Shown here: one piece after another, positions 16,961 to 25,563 of the stretch
How the letters are laid out: the number at the start of each line of letters is the position of its first letter
Position numbering within the stretch: position 1 is the stretch's first letter
Assembly (NCBI RefSeq): GCF_037977385.1
Contig: NZ_CP150277.1
Location: 1,837,001 to 1,901,000, forward strand
Direction: 5' to 3'
Length of the DNA stretch: 64,000 bases
From: Terribacillus sp. FSL K6-0262
GTDB lineage: Bacteria > Bacillota > Bacilli > Bacillales > Amphibacillaceae
Notes under the pieces: model-generated
What the model was told of the DNA's origin: nothing
Seen by the model: only the letters and a program-made list of their open reading frames with translations
The model's database searches: none
Translations under genes and position numbers: made by a program

Positions 16961-18088
16961 ATGAAAATCAAAAAAATAGTGCTGCGTAAACTGAAAATGG
17001 ATTTGAAGAAGCCATTTCTCGTAAGCTTTGGTGAATTGAAACATAAGGATTTTATTGTTGCCGAAGTACATTCCGGGAATCACATTGGTTATGGGGATTG
17101 CTCTGCTATGCCGTTTCCTTACTACAGTGAAGAGACAAATAAGACTGCTTGGCATATTCTCGAAGATTATCTGATTCCCTTGATTTATTCGCAGGAAGAG
17201 ATCACACATCCGGAGGAAGTATATCATCTTTTCAAGCATATACGAAGAAATAATATGGCGAAATCGGCGCTGGACTGCGCAATCTGGGATTTATACGCCA
17301 AAGAACAAGGCATTCCGCTTGCGCAGGCATTGGGTGGTGTACGCAAGCAGGTGGAGACCGGTGTAAGCATCGGTATTCAGGAAAGTCCGGAGGCATTGGT
17401 GGAAGTCGTCAGACAGCATCGTGCGGAGGGTTATAAACGGGTAAAGGTAAAAATCAAGCCCGGCAGTGATCTTGCATTCCTGAAAGCTGTACGCGAAGAA
17501 TTCCCTGAGGTCATGCTGATGGCCGATGCAAATTCTGCCTATACATTAAAGGATATCGGATTATTTAAGGAACTCGACAAGCTTAATATGATCATGATCG
17601 AACAGCCGCTTTCCCATGACGATATTGTAGACCACGCCAAGCTTCAAGCGGAGGTAAACACGAGAATTTGCCTGGATGAAAGTATACATTCAGTCGAAGA
17701 TGCCAGAAAGGCGATAGAGCTCGGGAGTACGGGGACAATCAACATCAAAGTGGCACGTGTCGGAGGCTTGACTGCAGCTAAAAAAATTCAAGCGCTTTGT
17801 GCAGGATACGATATTCCGGTTTGGTGCGGAGGCATGGTGGATTCGGGTATAGGACGAGCCCATAATATAGCGGCAGCCACCCTTCCAAATTATCAATTCC
17901 CAAACGATATCCCAGCTTCAGACAGATACTATATACAAGATTTCGTTACACCGGATGCAGTATTGGACAGTGAAAGCAGGATTCACGTGTTGGATAAACC
18001 AGGAATCGGATTTGAACCAATCCCTGATATCTATGAACGATATACGTATGAAAGGAAGGAATTCCTTCGTCCGAATGTGCTTGTTTAA
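16961..18088 (+). CDS. enolase superfamily enzyme, NSAR/OSBS-like (N-succinylamino acid racemase group)
   Basis: 375 residues with the MLE-subgroup catalytic set: KVKIKPG (KxK) near 163, Asp in MADANSAY near 188, Glu in IEQPL near 213, Asp in CLDES near 238 and the second lysine in INIKVARVGG near 262. The C-terminal block WCGGMVDSGIGRAHNIA...DIPASDRY is the hallmark of the OSBS/NSAR family. No menaquinone genes are nearby; a GntR regulator and an organic-anion MFS are, which favours racemisation or dehydration of an imported N-acyl amino acid over menaquinone synthesis. Dipeptide epimerase or muconate cycloisomerase activity cannot be excluded. Confidence 0.82.
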   Translation: MKIKKIVLRKLKMDLKKPFLVSFGELKHKDFIVAEVHSGNHIGYGDCSAMPFPYYSEETNKTAWHILEDYLIPLIYSQEEITHPEEVYHLFKHIRRNNMAKSALDCAIWDLYAKEQGIPLAQALGGVRKQVETGVSIGIQESPEALVEVVRQHRAEGYKRVKVKIKPGSDLAFLKAVREEFPEVMLMADANSAYTLKDIGLFKELDKLNMIMIEQPLSHDDIVDHAKLQAEVNTRICLDESIHSVEDARKAIELGSTGTINIKVARVGGLTAAKKIQALCAGYDIPVWCGGMVDSGIGRAHNIAAATLPNYQFPNDIPASDRYYIQDFVTPDAVLDSESRIHVLDKPGIGFEPIPDIYERYTYERKEFLRPNVLV

Positions 18089-18095
18089 TAAGCAG

Positions 18096-18128
18096 AAAAG
18101 ACTCCTCATGTACATGGAGGAGTCTTTT
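18096..18128. terminator. terminator between the NSAR-like gene and the iron transporter
   Basis: 11-bp stem AAAAGACTCCT/AGGAGTCTTTT, extended by an inner CATGTACATG palindrome; A- and T-runs on either side make it bidirectional for the two convergent units. Confidence 0.8.
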
Positions 18129-18139
18129 CAGTATAGTGA

Positions 18140-19144
18140 CTATTTTTTCAGCAATAGATAAAGGAAGTACGGAGCACCAATAAAGGCCACGACGATACCG
18201 GCAGGCAGGCCGTCAGCAGTCGCGATATTCCGTCCGATCGTATCTGCCAACAGCAGGAGCCAGCCTCCGATCAAGGCAGCGACGGGAAGGACATATTGAT
18301 GTCTCGCGCCGACAAGTGCACGTGCAATATGGGGTGCCATCAGCCCGACGAAGCTGATGCCGCCAGCAACGGAAACGGCTGCTGCCGCAATGGCGACCGC
18401 TGCCACCAGCAATATGATCCGATCCCGGGTCAGCTGGACGCCGATGCCGACTCCGACTTCTTCGCTTAGGGCCAATACGTTCAGCCGATTCGCCATATAA
18501 AGGGTCAACGGAAAGATGACAATGATCCACGGCAGCAGTGCAAGGACGAATGGCCAGTCCGTCCCCCAAATATTCCCCGCCAGCCATTTGGCTATGAAAT
18601 CGACTTTTTCCCTATCGGCCGAGGATATCAAGACGATCATCATACCTGAGAGAGCCATGGAAAAACCGACTCCGACTAATACAAGTCGAACTGGCTGCAG
18701 TCCATGTCTTTTACGATAAGAAAACAGGTAAATCAGCATAGCAGTCACCAGCGCGCTGGCAAAGCCGACAAGAGGCAGGACATAAGCAAAGTTTCCGGCA
18801 TCGATCGGCATGAACAAAAAGAACACGGCGATACCTAGCCCAGCTCCTGAGTTGATCCCGATGATACCAGGGTCGGTCAGGTCATTCCGGGTGATGCCTT
18901 GCAGGATTGTACCGGCCAGTGCCAATGCCATCCCGGCAAGCAGCGTGACCGCAATGCGGGGGAGCCGCACATCAAATAGGACAAATGATTCGGGAAAGGT
19001 CCCATTACCGAGTAATGTCGGCAGTAAACGATCATAGGAAAGTGAAGCAGGACCAAGTCCCATCCCAATGATGATGGTGACCAGAATGAGGGCAGCCAAT
19101 GCGATCATCAGGATGGCCTGTCTGCTTTTTTTAGCTGTTTTCAT
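18140..19144 (-). CDS. iron-siderophore ABC transporter permease (FecCD family), distal gene
   Basis: 334-residue inner-membrane permease with about ten helices. Family signatures: DVRLPRIAVTLLAGMALALAG (about 58-78), ILQGITRNDLTDPGIIGINSGAGLG (about 80-104), GGISFVGLMAPHIAR (about 270-284) and the C-terminal GLPAGIVVAFIGAPYFLYLLLKK. Overlaps the preceding permease by four bases. With it forms the heterodimeric channel of a YfiZ/YfhA- or FeuBC-like system; no ATPase gene is in this operon, so an FhuC/YusV-type shared ATPase is presumably encoded elsewhere. Confidence 0.92.
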   Translation of the reverse strand: MKTAKKSRQAILMIALAALILVTIIIGMGLGPASLSYDRLLPTLLGNGTFPESFVLFDVRLPRIAVTLLAGMALALAGTILQGITRNDLTDPGIIGINSGAGLGIAVFFLFMPIDAGNFAYVLPLVGFASALVTAMLIYLFSYRKRHGLQPVRLVLVGVGFSMALSGMMIVLISSADREKVDFIAKWLAGNIWGTDWPFVLALLPWIIVIFPLTLYMANRLNVLALSEEVGVGIGVQLTRDRIILLVAAVAIAAAAVSVAGGISFVGLMAPHIARALVGARHQYVLPVAALIGGWLLLLADTIGRNIATADGLPAGIVVAFIGAPYFLYLLLKK

Positions 19145-20136
19145 GAGTAAGCCCGACCTCCCCGATGAACGATGAATAAGAAGAATGGCAGACCGAGCGC
19201 AGCTACGATAGCTACAAGCGGCGTTTCATATGGTGCATTTACCGTCCGGGCAGCTGTATCAGCCAAAAGCATGAAGGTTCCGCCGGCAAAGAAGGACAAC
19301 GGCAATATATAACGATAATCCGTCCCAGCAAAAAAGCGGACGATGTGAGGAATCATCAAACCAATGAAGGTCATGTTTCCGACCAATGCGACAGATGCCC
19401 CTGCCAGCAGGATGGTCACAAGGAATAACAGCGCTTTGATTGCGAATGTCTTCTGACCAAGTCCGACAGCAACCTCATCACTCAAACTGAGCAGTGTCAG
19501 CTGATGGGATAGGAATAGCGATAATAGGATGCCTGCCAGTATGATCGGTATGATGAGCTGCAGCTGTGTCCAATTGACGCCGACCAATCCTCCGGCTGTC
19601 CAGGCAGAGACTTGCTTGGACAGTTTAAAGCTCAAGCCGATAGCTTCTGAAACTGCATATAACAGGGCGGACACAGCAGCGCCTGCCAGCACGACCTTGA
19701 CCGGGGAAAGGCCGCCCAGGCGGAGGGAACCGATCCCGAACACAAGACCGGCACCGATGGCAGCGCCGATGAAGCAGGCGATGATGATGACGATATAATT
19801 CGCATCGGGAATGAAGGCCATGGCAGCAGCGAGTGCTGCATTGGCTCCAGCTGTCAAACCGAGCAGTCCTGGGTCTGCCAGCGGGTTTCGGGTCAATCCT
19901 TGCATGATGGCACCTGCCACAGCCAGGGCAGCTCCGACGAAGAAGGCCCCGATTTCACGCGGCAGCCTGTTTTCGCGGATGACCAGGATATCATCGTTGG
20001 TATGGCTGCTGAATAACGCATTCCATACATCACGTAAGGAAATATCAGCCGCTCCAAGGGATAAAGCCAAGACAAATGCCGCAATGGATAAAATAAGTCC
20101 AATGAAAAGTTTCAAAGCAAATGGTATGTTCTTCAT
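19141..20136 (-). CDS. iron-siderophore ABC transporter permease (FecCD family), proximal gene
   Basis: 331 residues, about ten helices, with RLPREIGAFFVGAALAVAGAIM, GLTRNPLADPGLLGLTAGAN and VGNMTFIGLMIPHIVRFFAG, all characteristic of FecCD permeases. It lies 42 bases after the binding-protein gene and overlaps the second permease (ATGA type). The order binding protein-permease-permease and the Fur box ahead of the operon place it in ferric-siderophore uptake. Confidence 0.92.
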   Translation of the reverse strand: MKNIPFALKLFIGLILSIAAFVLALSLGAADISLRDVWNALFSSHTNDDILVIRENRLPREIGAFFVGAALAVAGAIMQGLTRNPLADPGLLGLTAGANAALAAAMAFIPDANYIVIIIACFIGAAIGAGLVFGIGSLRLGGLSPVKVVLAGAAVSALLYAVSEAIGLSFKLSKQVSAWTAGGLVGVNWTQLQLIIPIILAGILLSLFLSHQLTLLSLSDEVAVGLGQKTFAIKALLFLVTILLAGASVALVGNMTFIGLMIPHIVRFFAGTDYRYILPLSFFAGGTFMLLADTAARTVNAPYETPLVAIVAALGLPFFLFIVHRGGRAYS

Positions 20137-20178
20137 CAGCCACGCATCTTTCTATGTAAGGATAAGGGAAAGAGCTTC

Positions 20179-21102
20179 CTATTTTCCTAGGAAGCTCTCC
20201 TTGATGAACTCTAACTGGTAATCCAATGTATTGGAGTCGTTAAAGTAAAAGGCATTTCCGTCCACTTCATATACCCGATCATTTTTTGCAGCAGCAGTGT
20301 TTTGGAAGGATTCGGAGTCTTCAACGGATGTGTCTGCATCATCGAATTTACTGAAGATCACATAGTCGCCCATGTACTCTGGCAAAACTTCTGTCGATAA
20401 TGCGAAGTAGCCAGCCTCCAGTGCATCCTCTTTCACCTTCTCGGGCATATTCAAGCCCATCGCCTGATAAAGCACTTCGGTTCCGCGGCCCCAGTTATCG
20501 CCATATACATAGAGCTGTTTATCGAAGTTCTCCACCACGGACACGGTTGCATCGGGTCCGATATTCTCCTTGATCTGTTCACCGGCCTCTGCAGCACGCT
20601 TTGTGAAATCATCGACCCAAGCCTGTGCTTCGTCCTCTTTGTTGACCAGCTTGCCGATTTCCACATGCTGATCGAGATAGTTCAGCTTACCGTAAGTGAA
20701 GGTCACTGTAGGGGCAATTTCTTTCAGTTTATCGAGATTTTTCAAGCTTGAGAGTCCGATGATCAAGTCAGGTTTGAGCTCGATGATTTTTTCTAAGTCA
20801 TCCTCGGTGACTTCCTCTGCGTCCTTCAAGGCATCTTTAAAACGAGGATTCTGCATGGACCACGCATCGGCACCGACAATCGGTACATCCAGATCGATCA
20901 AATCACCGACATATGAAGAAAGAACGACAACACGCTTCGGATCAGCGGGCACTTCGACCGGTCCATCCTCGGAATCATATGTAATCATTTCGCCTTCATT
21001 GTCAGCTGAATCCGCTTTCTTGTTGGAATCAGCGGAATCGTTGCTGCCGCATGCAGCCAATATAAGCAAAAGAATAAATAAAGCCGGAATTAATTTTTTC
21101 AT
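20179..21102 (-). CDS. ferric-siderophore binding lipoprotein (YfiY/FecB-like)
   Basis: 307-residue extracytoplasmic receptor of the ABC importer. Signal peptide KKLIPALFILLLILAACG with lipobox LAAC, a polar Ser/Asp linker, then the class III binding fold: DPKRVVVLSSYVGDLIDLDV (about 55-74), LKPDLIIGLSS and FVIFSKF-like segment in the C-lobe. An in-frame GTG at 21114 is part of the RBS (GAGGAGTG), so ATG 21102 is the start. First gene of the Fur-controlled operon. Ligand probably a hydroxamate or citrate-type siderophore; not resolvable by eye. Confidence 0.92.
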   Translation of the reverse strand: MKKLIPALFILLLILAACGSNDSADSNKKADSADNEGEMITYDSEDGPVEVPADPKRVVVLSSYVGDLIDLDVPIVGADAWSMQNPRFKDALKDAEEVTEDDLEKIIELKPDLIIGLSSLKNLDKLKEIAPTVTFTYGKLNYLDQHVEIGKLVNKEDEAQAWVDDFTKRAAEAGEQIKENIGPDATVSVVENFDKQLYVYGDNWGRGTEVLYQAMGLNMPEKVKEDALEAGYFALSTEVLPEYMGDYVIFSKFDDADTSVEDSESFQNTAAAKNDRVYEVDGNAFYFNDSNTLDYQLEFIKESFLGK

Positions 21103-21132
21103 TATGTATGTCACTCCTCATACTAATAGGGG

Positions 21133-21159
21133 GGTGCCCTGTTAGGGGGACAGGGCACC
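21133..21159 (-). other. perfect hairpin in the leader of the siderophore operon
   Basis: 10-bp perfect stem GGTGCCCTGT/ACAGGGCACC with a 7-nt loop (TAGGGGG on the plus strand), between the Fur box and the RBS of the binding-protein gene. No T-run follows in either direction, so it is not a normal terminator; it may affect mRNA stability or translation. Confidence 0.5.
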
Positions 21160-21177
21160 AGGGTTATACGATGAGAA

Positions 21178-21192
21178 TGAGAATGATTATCA
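21178..21192. promoter_or_regulatory. Fur box of the siderophore operon
   Basis: TGAGAATGATTATCA matches the Bacillus Fur 7-1-7 consensus TGATAATNATTATCA with one mismatch; the flanking GAGAATGA... extends the repeat. It lies 76 bases upstream of the binding-protein start. Confidence 0.85.
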
Positions 21193-21271
21193 ATCTCGCT
21201 TGATTCCATAATAAAGGCAGAAAATTCGGATGTCAACATTGATTTTGAGATTTATTTTCGGTATATTTAAA

Positions 21272-21286
21272 TGAGAATGATTATCA
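21272..21286. promoter_or_regulatory. Fur box of the ferredoxin reductase gene
   Basis: The same 15-mer TGAGAATGATTATCA recurs 26 bases before the GTG start of the rightward reductase gene, so both divergent transcripts should be iron-repressed. Confidence 0.85.
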
Positions 21287-21311
21287 CTATCGTTTTGAAG
21301 GAGGAATCAGT

Positions 21312-22358
21312 GTGCAGGAAGATTGGCTATATGATGTGACGATCATCGGTGGAGGTCCCGCTGGATTATATTCCGCTTTCTATAGCGGGCTGCGGCAAAT
21401 GAAGACAAAGATCATCGAGTTCCAGCCTTATCTGGGCGGTAAGCTCCATGTTTATCCGGAAAAGATGGTCTGGGATGTGGGCGGAGTGCCACCGCTTCCA
21501 GCTGGCAAACTGATAGATCAGCTCACCGAGCAGGCAATGACCTTTGATCCCGATGTGGTATTGAACGAAAAGGTAACGAGTATCAAACGCAATGAAGAGG
21601 ATATATTCGAACTCCACACAGCGGGCGGTGTAACGCATTATTCGAAAACAATCATCGTGGCTGCAGGCGGCGGTATCCTTAATCCGCAGAAGCTTTCCAT
21701 CGAAGGCTGCGAAAAGTTCGAGGTTGCGAATCTTAATTATACGGTGAAAGACATGCAGCGCTTCCGGGATAAGACGGTCATCATCTCAGGCGGCGGTAAT
21801 TCAGCGGTCGATTGGGCCAATGAATTGGAGCCGATTGCGAAACAAGTATATGTCACCTATCGGAACGAAGCTTTAAAAGGACATGAAGCGTCTGTAGAGC
21901 GTCTTATGTGCAGCGGGGCACGCTGCTTCCTGTGCACTTCGATTACGAAGCTTGTTGCATGCCCGAATCAGCAGCATATCGAGCGGGTCGAGCTGACGAA
22001 TCATGAAACCAATGAAATTACGTATTTACCGATTGATGAGGTCATTGTCAATCACGGCTATGACAGGGACATGGATCTGATTCAGAACAGTGAAGTGGAT
22101 ATCGAGCTAGTGGATAATTACTACATTGCAGGAACACCAAGCGGCGAATCTTCCGTACCAGGACTGTTTGCTGCAGGGGACATCCTGAAACATGAGGGTA
22201 AAGTCCACCTCATAGCCGGCTGTTTCCAGGATGCAGCCAATGCAGTCAATAAGGCCAAACAATTTATCGAGCCTTCCGCAGACGAATGGGGGATGGTTTC
22301 TTCCCATAATGTATTATTCAAGCAGCGGAATCGGGAGCTGGCGAAGAAATTAGTCTAG
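21312..22358 (+). CDS. ycgT: ferredoxin/flavodoxin-NADP+ reductase, YcgT/YumC type
   Basis: 348-residue thioredoxin-reductase-like flavoprotein without the CxxC redox pair, which defines the YumC/YcgT ferredoxin-NADP reductases. FAD motif GGGPAGLYSAFYSG (about 13-26), NADP motif SGGGNSAVDWANEL (about 159-172) and GLFAAGDILKHEGKVHLIAGCFQDAANAVN near the C-terminus. GTG 21312 with AAGGAGG upstream. Placed behind a Fur box and divergent from a siderophore transporter, it fits a role in reductive release of iron or redox supply under iron limitation, like Fur-regulated YcgT of Bacillus subtilis. Confidence 0.9.
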   Translation: MQEDWLYDVTIIGGGPAGLYSAFYSGLRQMKTKIIEFQPYLGGKLHVYPEKMVWDVGGVPPLPAGKLIDQLTEQAMTFDPDVVLNEKVTSIKRNEEDIFELHTAGGVTHYSKTIIVAAGGGILNPQKLSIEGCEKFEVANLNYTVKDMQRFRDKTVIISGGGNSAVDWANELEPIAKQVYVTYRNEALKGHEASVERLMCSGARCFLCTSITKLVACPNQQHIERVELTNHETNEITYLPIDEVIVNHGYDRDMDLIQNSEVDIELVDNYYIAGTPSGESSVPGLFAAGDILKHEGKVHLIAGCFQDAANAVNKAKQFIEPSADEWGMVSSHNVLFKQRNRELAKKLV

Positions 22359-22379
22359 AGCGCAGATGCGCTCTTTTTT
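22358..22379 (+). terminator. terminator of ycgT
   Basis: GAGCGCA-GA-TGCGCTC stem followed by TTTTTT, beginning at the stop codon. Confidence 0.85.
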
Positions 22380-22427
22380 ATAGCGGGTTATGAACATAAT
22401 CCAATTTACAGCAACAATAATATTTCA

Positions 22428-22462
22428 AGAAAAGGAAGCTGGCAGAAAGCAGCTTCCTTTCT
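22428..22462 (-). terminator. terminator of the tartrate dehydrogenase gene
   Basis: Inverted repeat AAGGAAGCT/AGCTTCCTT extended by AAGAA/TTCTT, just beyond the minus-strand stop; a T-rich tail follows on the minus strand. Confidence 0.65.
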
Positions 22463-22470
22463 TGATGGAA

Positions 22471-23529
22471 TTATAATTTATGGACCCTTTCCACGATCGC
22501 TCCAGTTACATCCTCCGTTCCATACGCACCGCCAAGGTCAGGTGTCAGGATTCCGGCTGCTGTCACGTCTTCTATGATAGCCAGCAGTTCATCGCCGAGT
22601 TCTTCCTCGCCGAAATGATCAAGCATCAGCTTTGCCGTCCAAATCTGACCGATTGGATTGGCGATTCCTTTGCCCACGATATCCGGTGCGGAGCCATGCA
22701 CTGGTTCGAACATCGAAGGGTATTTACCGTTCACATTGATATTGGCTGCTGGTGCAATCCCGATACTTCCCATGATGGCGGCGCCTATATCGGTCAATAC
22801 ATCGCCGAATAAATTGCTGGCGACAATGACATCGAAGCGCTGCGGCTGTGTGACGAAGAAGGCGGCCAGGGCATCGATATGCTGGCTGTCTGTCTCTATA
22901 TCCGGATAATCTTTTTTAACGGATTGAAAGACTTCGTCCCAAAACGGCATGGAATGAACGATTCCGTTGGATTTCGTTGCGCTTGTGACATGCTTCCTGC
23001 GTTTTGCGGCCAGCTCAAATGCATAGCGCATCGCTCTTTCCGAACCGCGTCTTGAGAATACTGCGTTTTGGATAGCCATCTCTTCCTCGCCGCGGAAAAT
23101 CCGTCCGCCAATTTCACTATATTCACCTTCACTGTTTTCCCGCACCACCAGCAAATCGAAATCCTTCGGGTTGGCAAGCGGGGAAGTAATACCCTTCAGC
23201 AGCTTGGCGGGACGGATATTGATCACTTGCTCGAATTCACGGCGTATTTTGATCAGCATGCCCCATAGGGAGACATGATCCGGTACAAGCTTTTGGTTCC
23301 CGACAGCACCGAGGAAGATAGCGTCTGCATCCTGCAGTCTGTCCAATGCATCATCCGGCATCATCCGGTCATGCTCCAGGTAATATTCACAGCTCCATGG
23401 ATATTCGGTGAAATCGAACTTCAATCCGCCATGCACCTCGGAAATCGCTTTCAAAACAGTCTGAGCTGCCGGAACCACCTCTTTACCGACTCCATCCCCT
23501 GGCAAACTGGCTATTTTTAAATTCTTCAT
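22471..23529 (-). CDS. ttuC: tartrate dehydrogenase/decarboxylase, D-malate dehydrogenase type (TtuC/YcsA family)
   Basis: NAD- and Mn-dependent oxidative decarboxylation of D-malate or tartrate. 352 residues of the isocitrate/isopropylmalate dehydrogenase fold: LPGDGVGKEVVPAA (about 8-21), substrate Arg cluster IRREFEQVINIRPAK, VVRENSEGEYSEIGG (about 135-149), NLFGDVLTDIGAA with metal Asp, and EPVHGSAPDIVGKGIANP. The ENSEGEYS and NIRPAKLLKG segments match YcsA/TtuC rather than LeuB. ATG 23529 with AGGAGGAG is preferred to an earlier start at 23550. Single-gene unit. Confidence 0.87.
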   Translation of the reverse strand: MKNLKIASLPGDGVGKEVVPAAQTVLKAISEVHGGLKFDFTEYPWSCEYYLEHDRMMPDDALDRLQDADAIFLGAVGNQKLVPDHVSLWGMLIKIRREFEQVINIRPAKLLKGITSPLANPKDFDLLVVRENSEGEYSEIGGRIFRGEEEMAIQNAVFSRRGSERAMRYAFELAAKRRKHVTSATKSNGIVHSMPFWDEVFQSVKKDYPDIETDSQHIDALAAFFVTQPQRFDVIVASNLFGDVLTDIGAAIMGSIGIAPAANINVNGKYPSMFEPVHGSAPDIVGKGIANPIGQIWTAKLMLDHFGEEELGDELLAIIEDVTAAGILTPDLGGAYGTEDVTGAIVERVHKL

Positions 23530-23702
23530 AAGTCTCCTCCTAATTTTCATCTGTGTTTCCTGCTCTTTTCACGGAATTTGTCCTGTGAGACAGTGGCGAT
23601 ATGTTAAACAATGGAAAGAGCATTTTGGCTCCATGGTTGATAGCGGTTACTTTTATTCTACATGAATGAAATAAAGTTCGAAAATAATTCACGCTGATTT
23701 GA

Positions 23703-23731
23703 TTGAAAATACTGTATATATATTTTATAAT
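23703..23731 (+). promoter_or_regulatory. sigma-A promoter ahead of the CNNM/CorC gene
   Basis: TTGAAA (23703-23708), 17-bp spacer, consensus TATAAT (23726-23731). Transcription would begin near 23738, giving a leader of about 190 bases that contains a terminator. Confidence 0.75.
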
Positions 23732-23770
23732 CTCGCTAAGCTAGCATAAATGAACGGAGAAACAGGCCTC

Positions 23771-23804
23771 CATCCCGGTAACGAGATGGGGGTCTTTTTT
23801 CAAA
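23771..23804 (+). terminator. leader terminator (possible attenuator) upstream of the CNNM/CorC gene
   Basis: 10-bp stem GGCCTCCATC/GATGGGGGTC (with G-U pairs), loop of about 10 nt, then TTTTTT, only about 35 bases downstream of the predicted transcription start and 120 bases before the gene. A terminator between promoter and gene suggests attenuation. No known riboswitch was recognised. Confidence 0.6.
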
Positions 23805-23926
23805 CTGGAAAGGAGGCGATTCCCTTGGGAAGGTGAAGGTTTTGAATATATTGCCGCTGCGGAAGAAGACCCCAATATAGACAGTAAGCATAATACGGAG
23901 GTGAACCCCTGTAAAAGGGGGAAAAT

Positions 23927-25243
23927 TTGGACCCATTATTAATACTCAATCTAGCTTTAGTCGCCTTGTTCATCATTCTGACGGCATTCTTCGTCGGTGC
24001 CGAATTCTCGGTCGTGAAGGTACGTATGTCACGCATCGAACAGCTCATCGAGGAAGGGAACAAGAACGCCTTAGTCGTACAGAAGCTTGTCCGTGATCTC
24101 GATTACTACTTATCTGCCTGTCAGCTTGGAATCACTGTCACTGCATTGGTACTTGGTGCATTGGGTGAGCCGACTGTCGAGAAGATATTGCACCCGGTAT
24201 TCGATTACTTCGGTTTATCAGAATCTCTTTCTACCATTCTTTCATTCGCCATCGCCTTTGCGGTCGTGACTTTCCTGCATGTCGTCATCGGTGAGCTGGC
24301 TCCGAAAACCTTGGCTATCCAATATACAGAGAAGATGACGCTCATCCTGGCGCGTCCGCTATACTGGTTCGGAAAGCTGATGGCACCTTTCATCTACACA
24401 CTGAATGGATCTGCACGCGTATTCCTGCGCATGTTCGGCGTGAAGCAGGTTGCGCATGAACAGGCCCACTCCGAAGAGGAACTGAAGATCATCATGGCAC
24501 AAAGCTTCCAGAGCGGTGAAATCAACAAGACTGAGCTGGATTATATGGAAAACATTTTTACATTCAACGATCGCGTCGTAAAGGATATCCTTGTACCGCG
24601 GACACAGGTCATTGCAATCTCCGATGCTATGACTCGCAAGGAAATCCAGGAAGTGATGGTCGAGCACCAATATACACGTTATCCCGTTTCACAAGACGGT
24701 GATAAGGACAGGATTTATGGCTTTGTGAACGTCAAAGAAATGCTCACTGATTTCACGTCCAGGGAGGATAAGGAACTGGAAGATTTCATTCACCCCATAC
24801 CGACGGTGCATGAAGGAACGAGTCTCAATGATACACTGCTGACTATGCAGAAAAAGCGTGTCCATATCGCGTTAGTCGTCGATGAGTACGGCGGAACTGC
24901 TGGCATCGTGACGATGGAGGATATGCTGGAGGAAATCGTCGGTGAAATCCGTGACGAATTCGATGCCAATGAAAAGCCGGATATCCAAAAGGTTGCTGAG
25001 GATAAATACCGTTTGAATGGCCGGGTGTTGCTTGAAGAAGTGGAGGAGCAGTTTGACATTCGTTTTGTAAATGAAGCGGAAGTCGATACAATCGGCGGCT
25101 GGATGCTCACCAATCTTCGCAATATCGAGGAGCATCGACTCATGGAAGCCCATGGCTTTGAGTGGGAAATAACCGAAATGCAAAATCACCAAATCGTGGA
25201 AGTGGAGATGCGCAAGCAAAACCAACCCAGTACCATAGGTTAA
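23927..25243 (+). CDS. CNNM/CorC-type membrane protein with CBS domains (UPF0053 family)
   Basis: 438 residues: an N-terminal DUF21/CNNM transmembrane domain of about 190 residues ([20 protein letters not shown]..., [17 protein letters not shown]), a tandem CBS pair ([20 protein letters not shown]... and [24 protein letters not shown]) and a C-terminal CorC/HlyC domain ([16 protein letters not shown]). Family members are implicated in magnesium/cobalt efflux and sodium-dependent Mg export. The start is TTG 23927, with GGGGG five bases upstream; CCCCT at 23906-23910 can pair with this RBS. A GGAGGTG at 23898-23904 opens a short overlapping frame, so initiation may be regulated. Confidence 0.88.
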   Translation: MDPLLILNLALVALFIILTAFFVGAEFSVVKVRMSRIEQLIEEGNKNALVVQKLVRDLDYYLSACQLGITVTALVLGALGEPTVEKILHPVFDYFGLSESLSTILSFAIAFAVVTFLHVVIGELAPKTLAIQYTEKMTLILARPLYWFGKLMAPFIYTLNGSARVFLRMFGVKQVAHEQAHSEEELKIIMAQSFQSGEINKTELDYMENIFTFNDRVVKDILVPRTQVIAISDAMTRKEIQEVMVEHQYTRYPVSQDGDKDRIYGFVNVKEMLTDFTSREDKELEDFIHPIPTVHEGTSLNDTLLTMQKKRVHIALVVDEYGGTAGIVTMEDMLEEIVGEIRDEFDANEKPDIQKVAEDKYRLNGRVLLEEVEEQFDIRFVNEAEVDTIGGWMLTNLRNIEEHRLMEAHGFEWEITEMQNHQIVEVEMRKQNQPSTIG

Positions 25244-25563
25244 TGTGGAAATGAACACCTTTCCTGCTGAAATCGGTTAATGAGCCGAATGATGCGGGAG
25301 GGTGTTTTTGCTAGTGGCATCATGCGATATTTTTAATTGCATCCTAATGGATTGCTTCCAAGGTGCAAGATTTATTACTGCGCTTGTAGTCTATCAAAGT
25401 AGATATTCTACCTCGTAATCCTAAAAGAAGCGCATCTTCAATAAAATAAACGCCGTCCTTATAAAGGAGCGGCGTTTATTTATTGGATGTATCTACTTTC
25501 TGCATTTAGTATCATATTCAAAGCAACATCTATGTTTTCCAGCGGGTGGATTACATGTGCAGG
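25244..25563. terminator. gap with terminators between the CNNM gene and the DHA2 efflux gene
   Basis: 320 bases between convergent genes, no gene seen. Near 25254-25310 an ACACC...GGGTGTTTTT stem probably ends the CNNM transcript. At 25444-25481 the 12-bp inverted repeat AAATAAACGCCG/CGGCGTTTATTT is a strong bidirectional terminator. Confidence 0.7.

Noticed and set aside
23738..23926. M-box or yybP-ykoY riboswitch before the CNNM gene
   Set aside because: The leader is too short before the terminator and lacks the conserved segments of either class; kept only as an unidentified attenuator-like leader.
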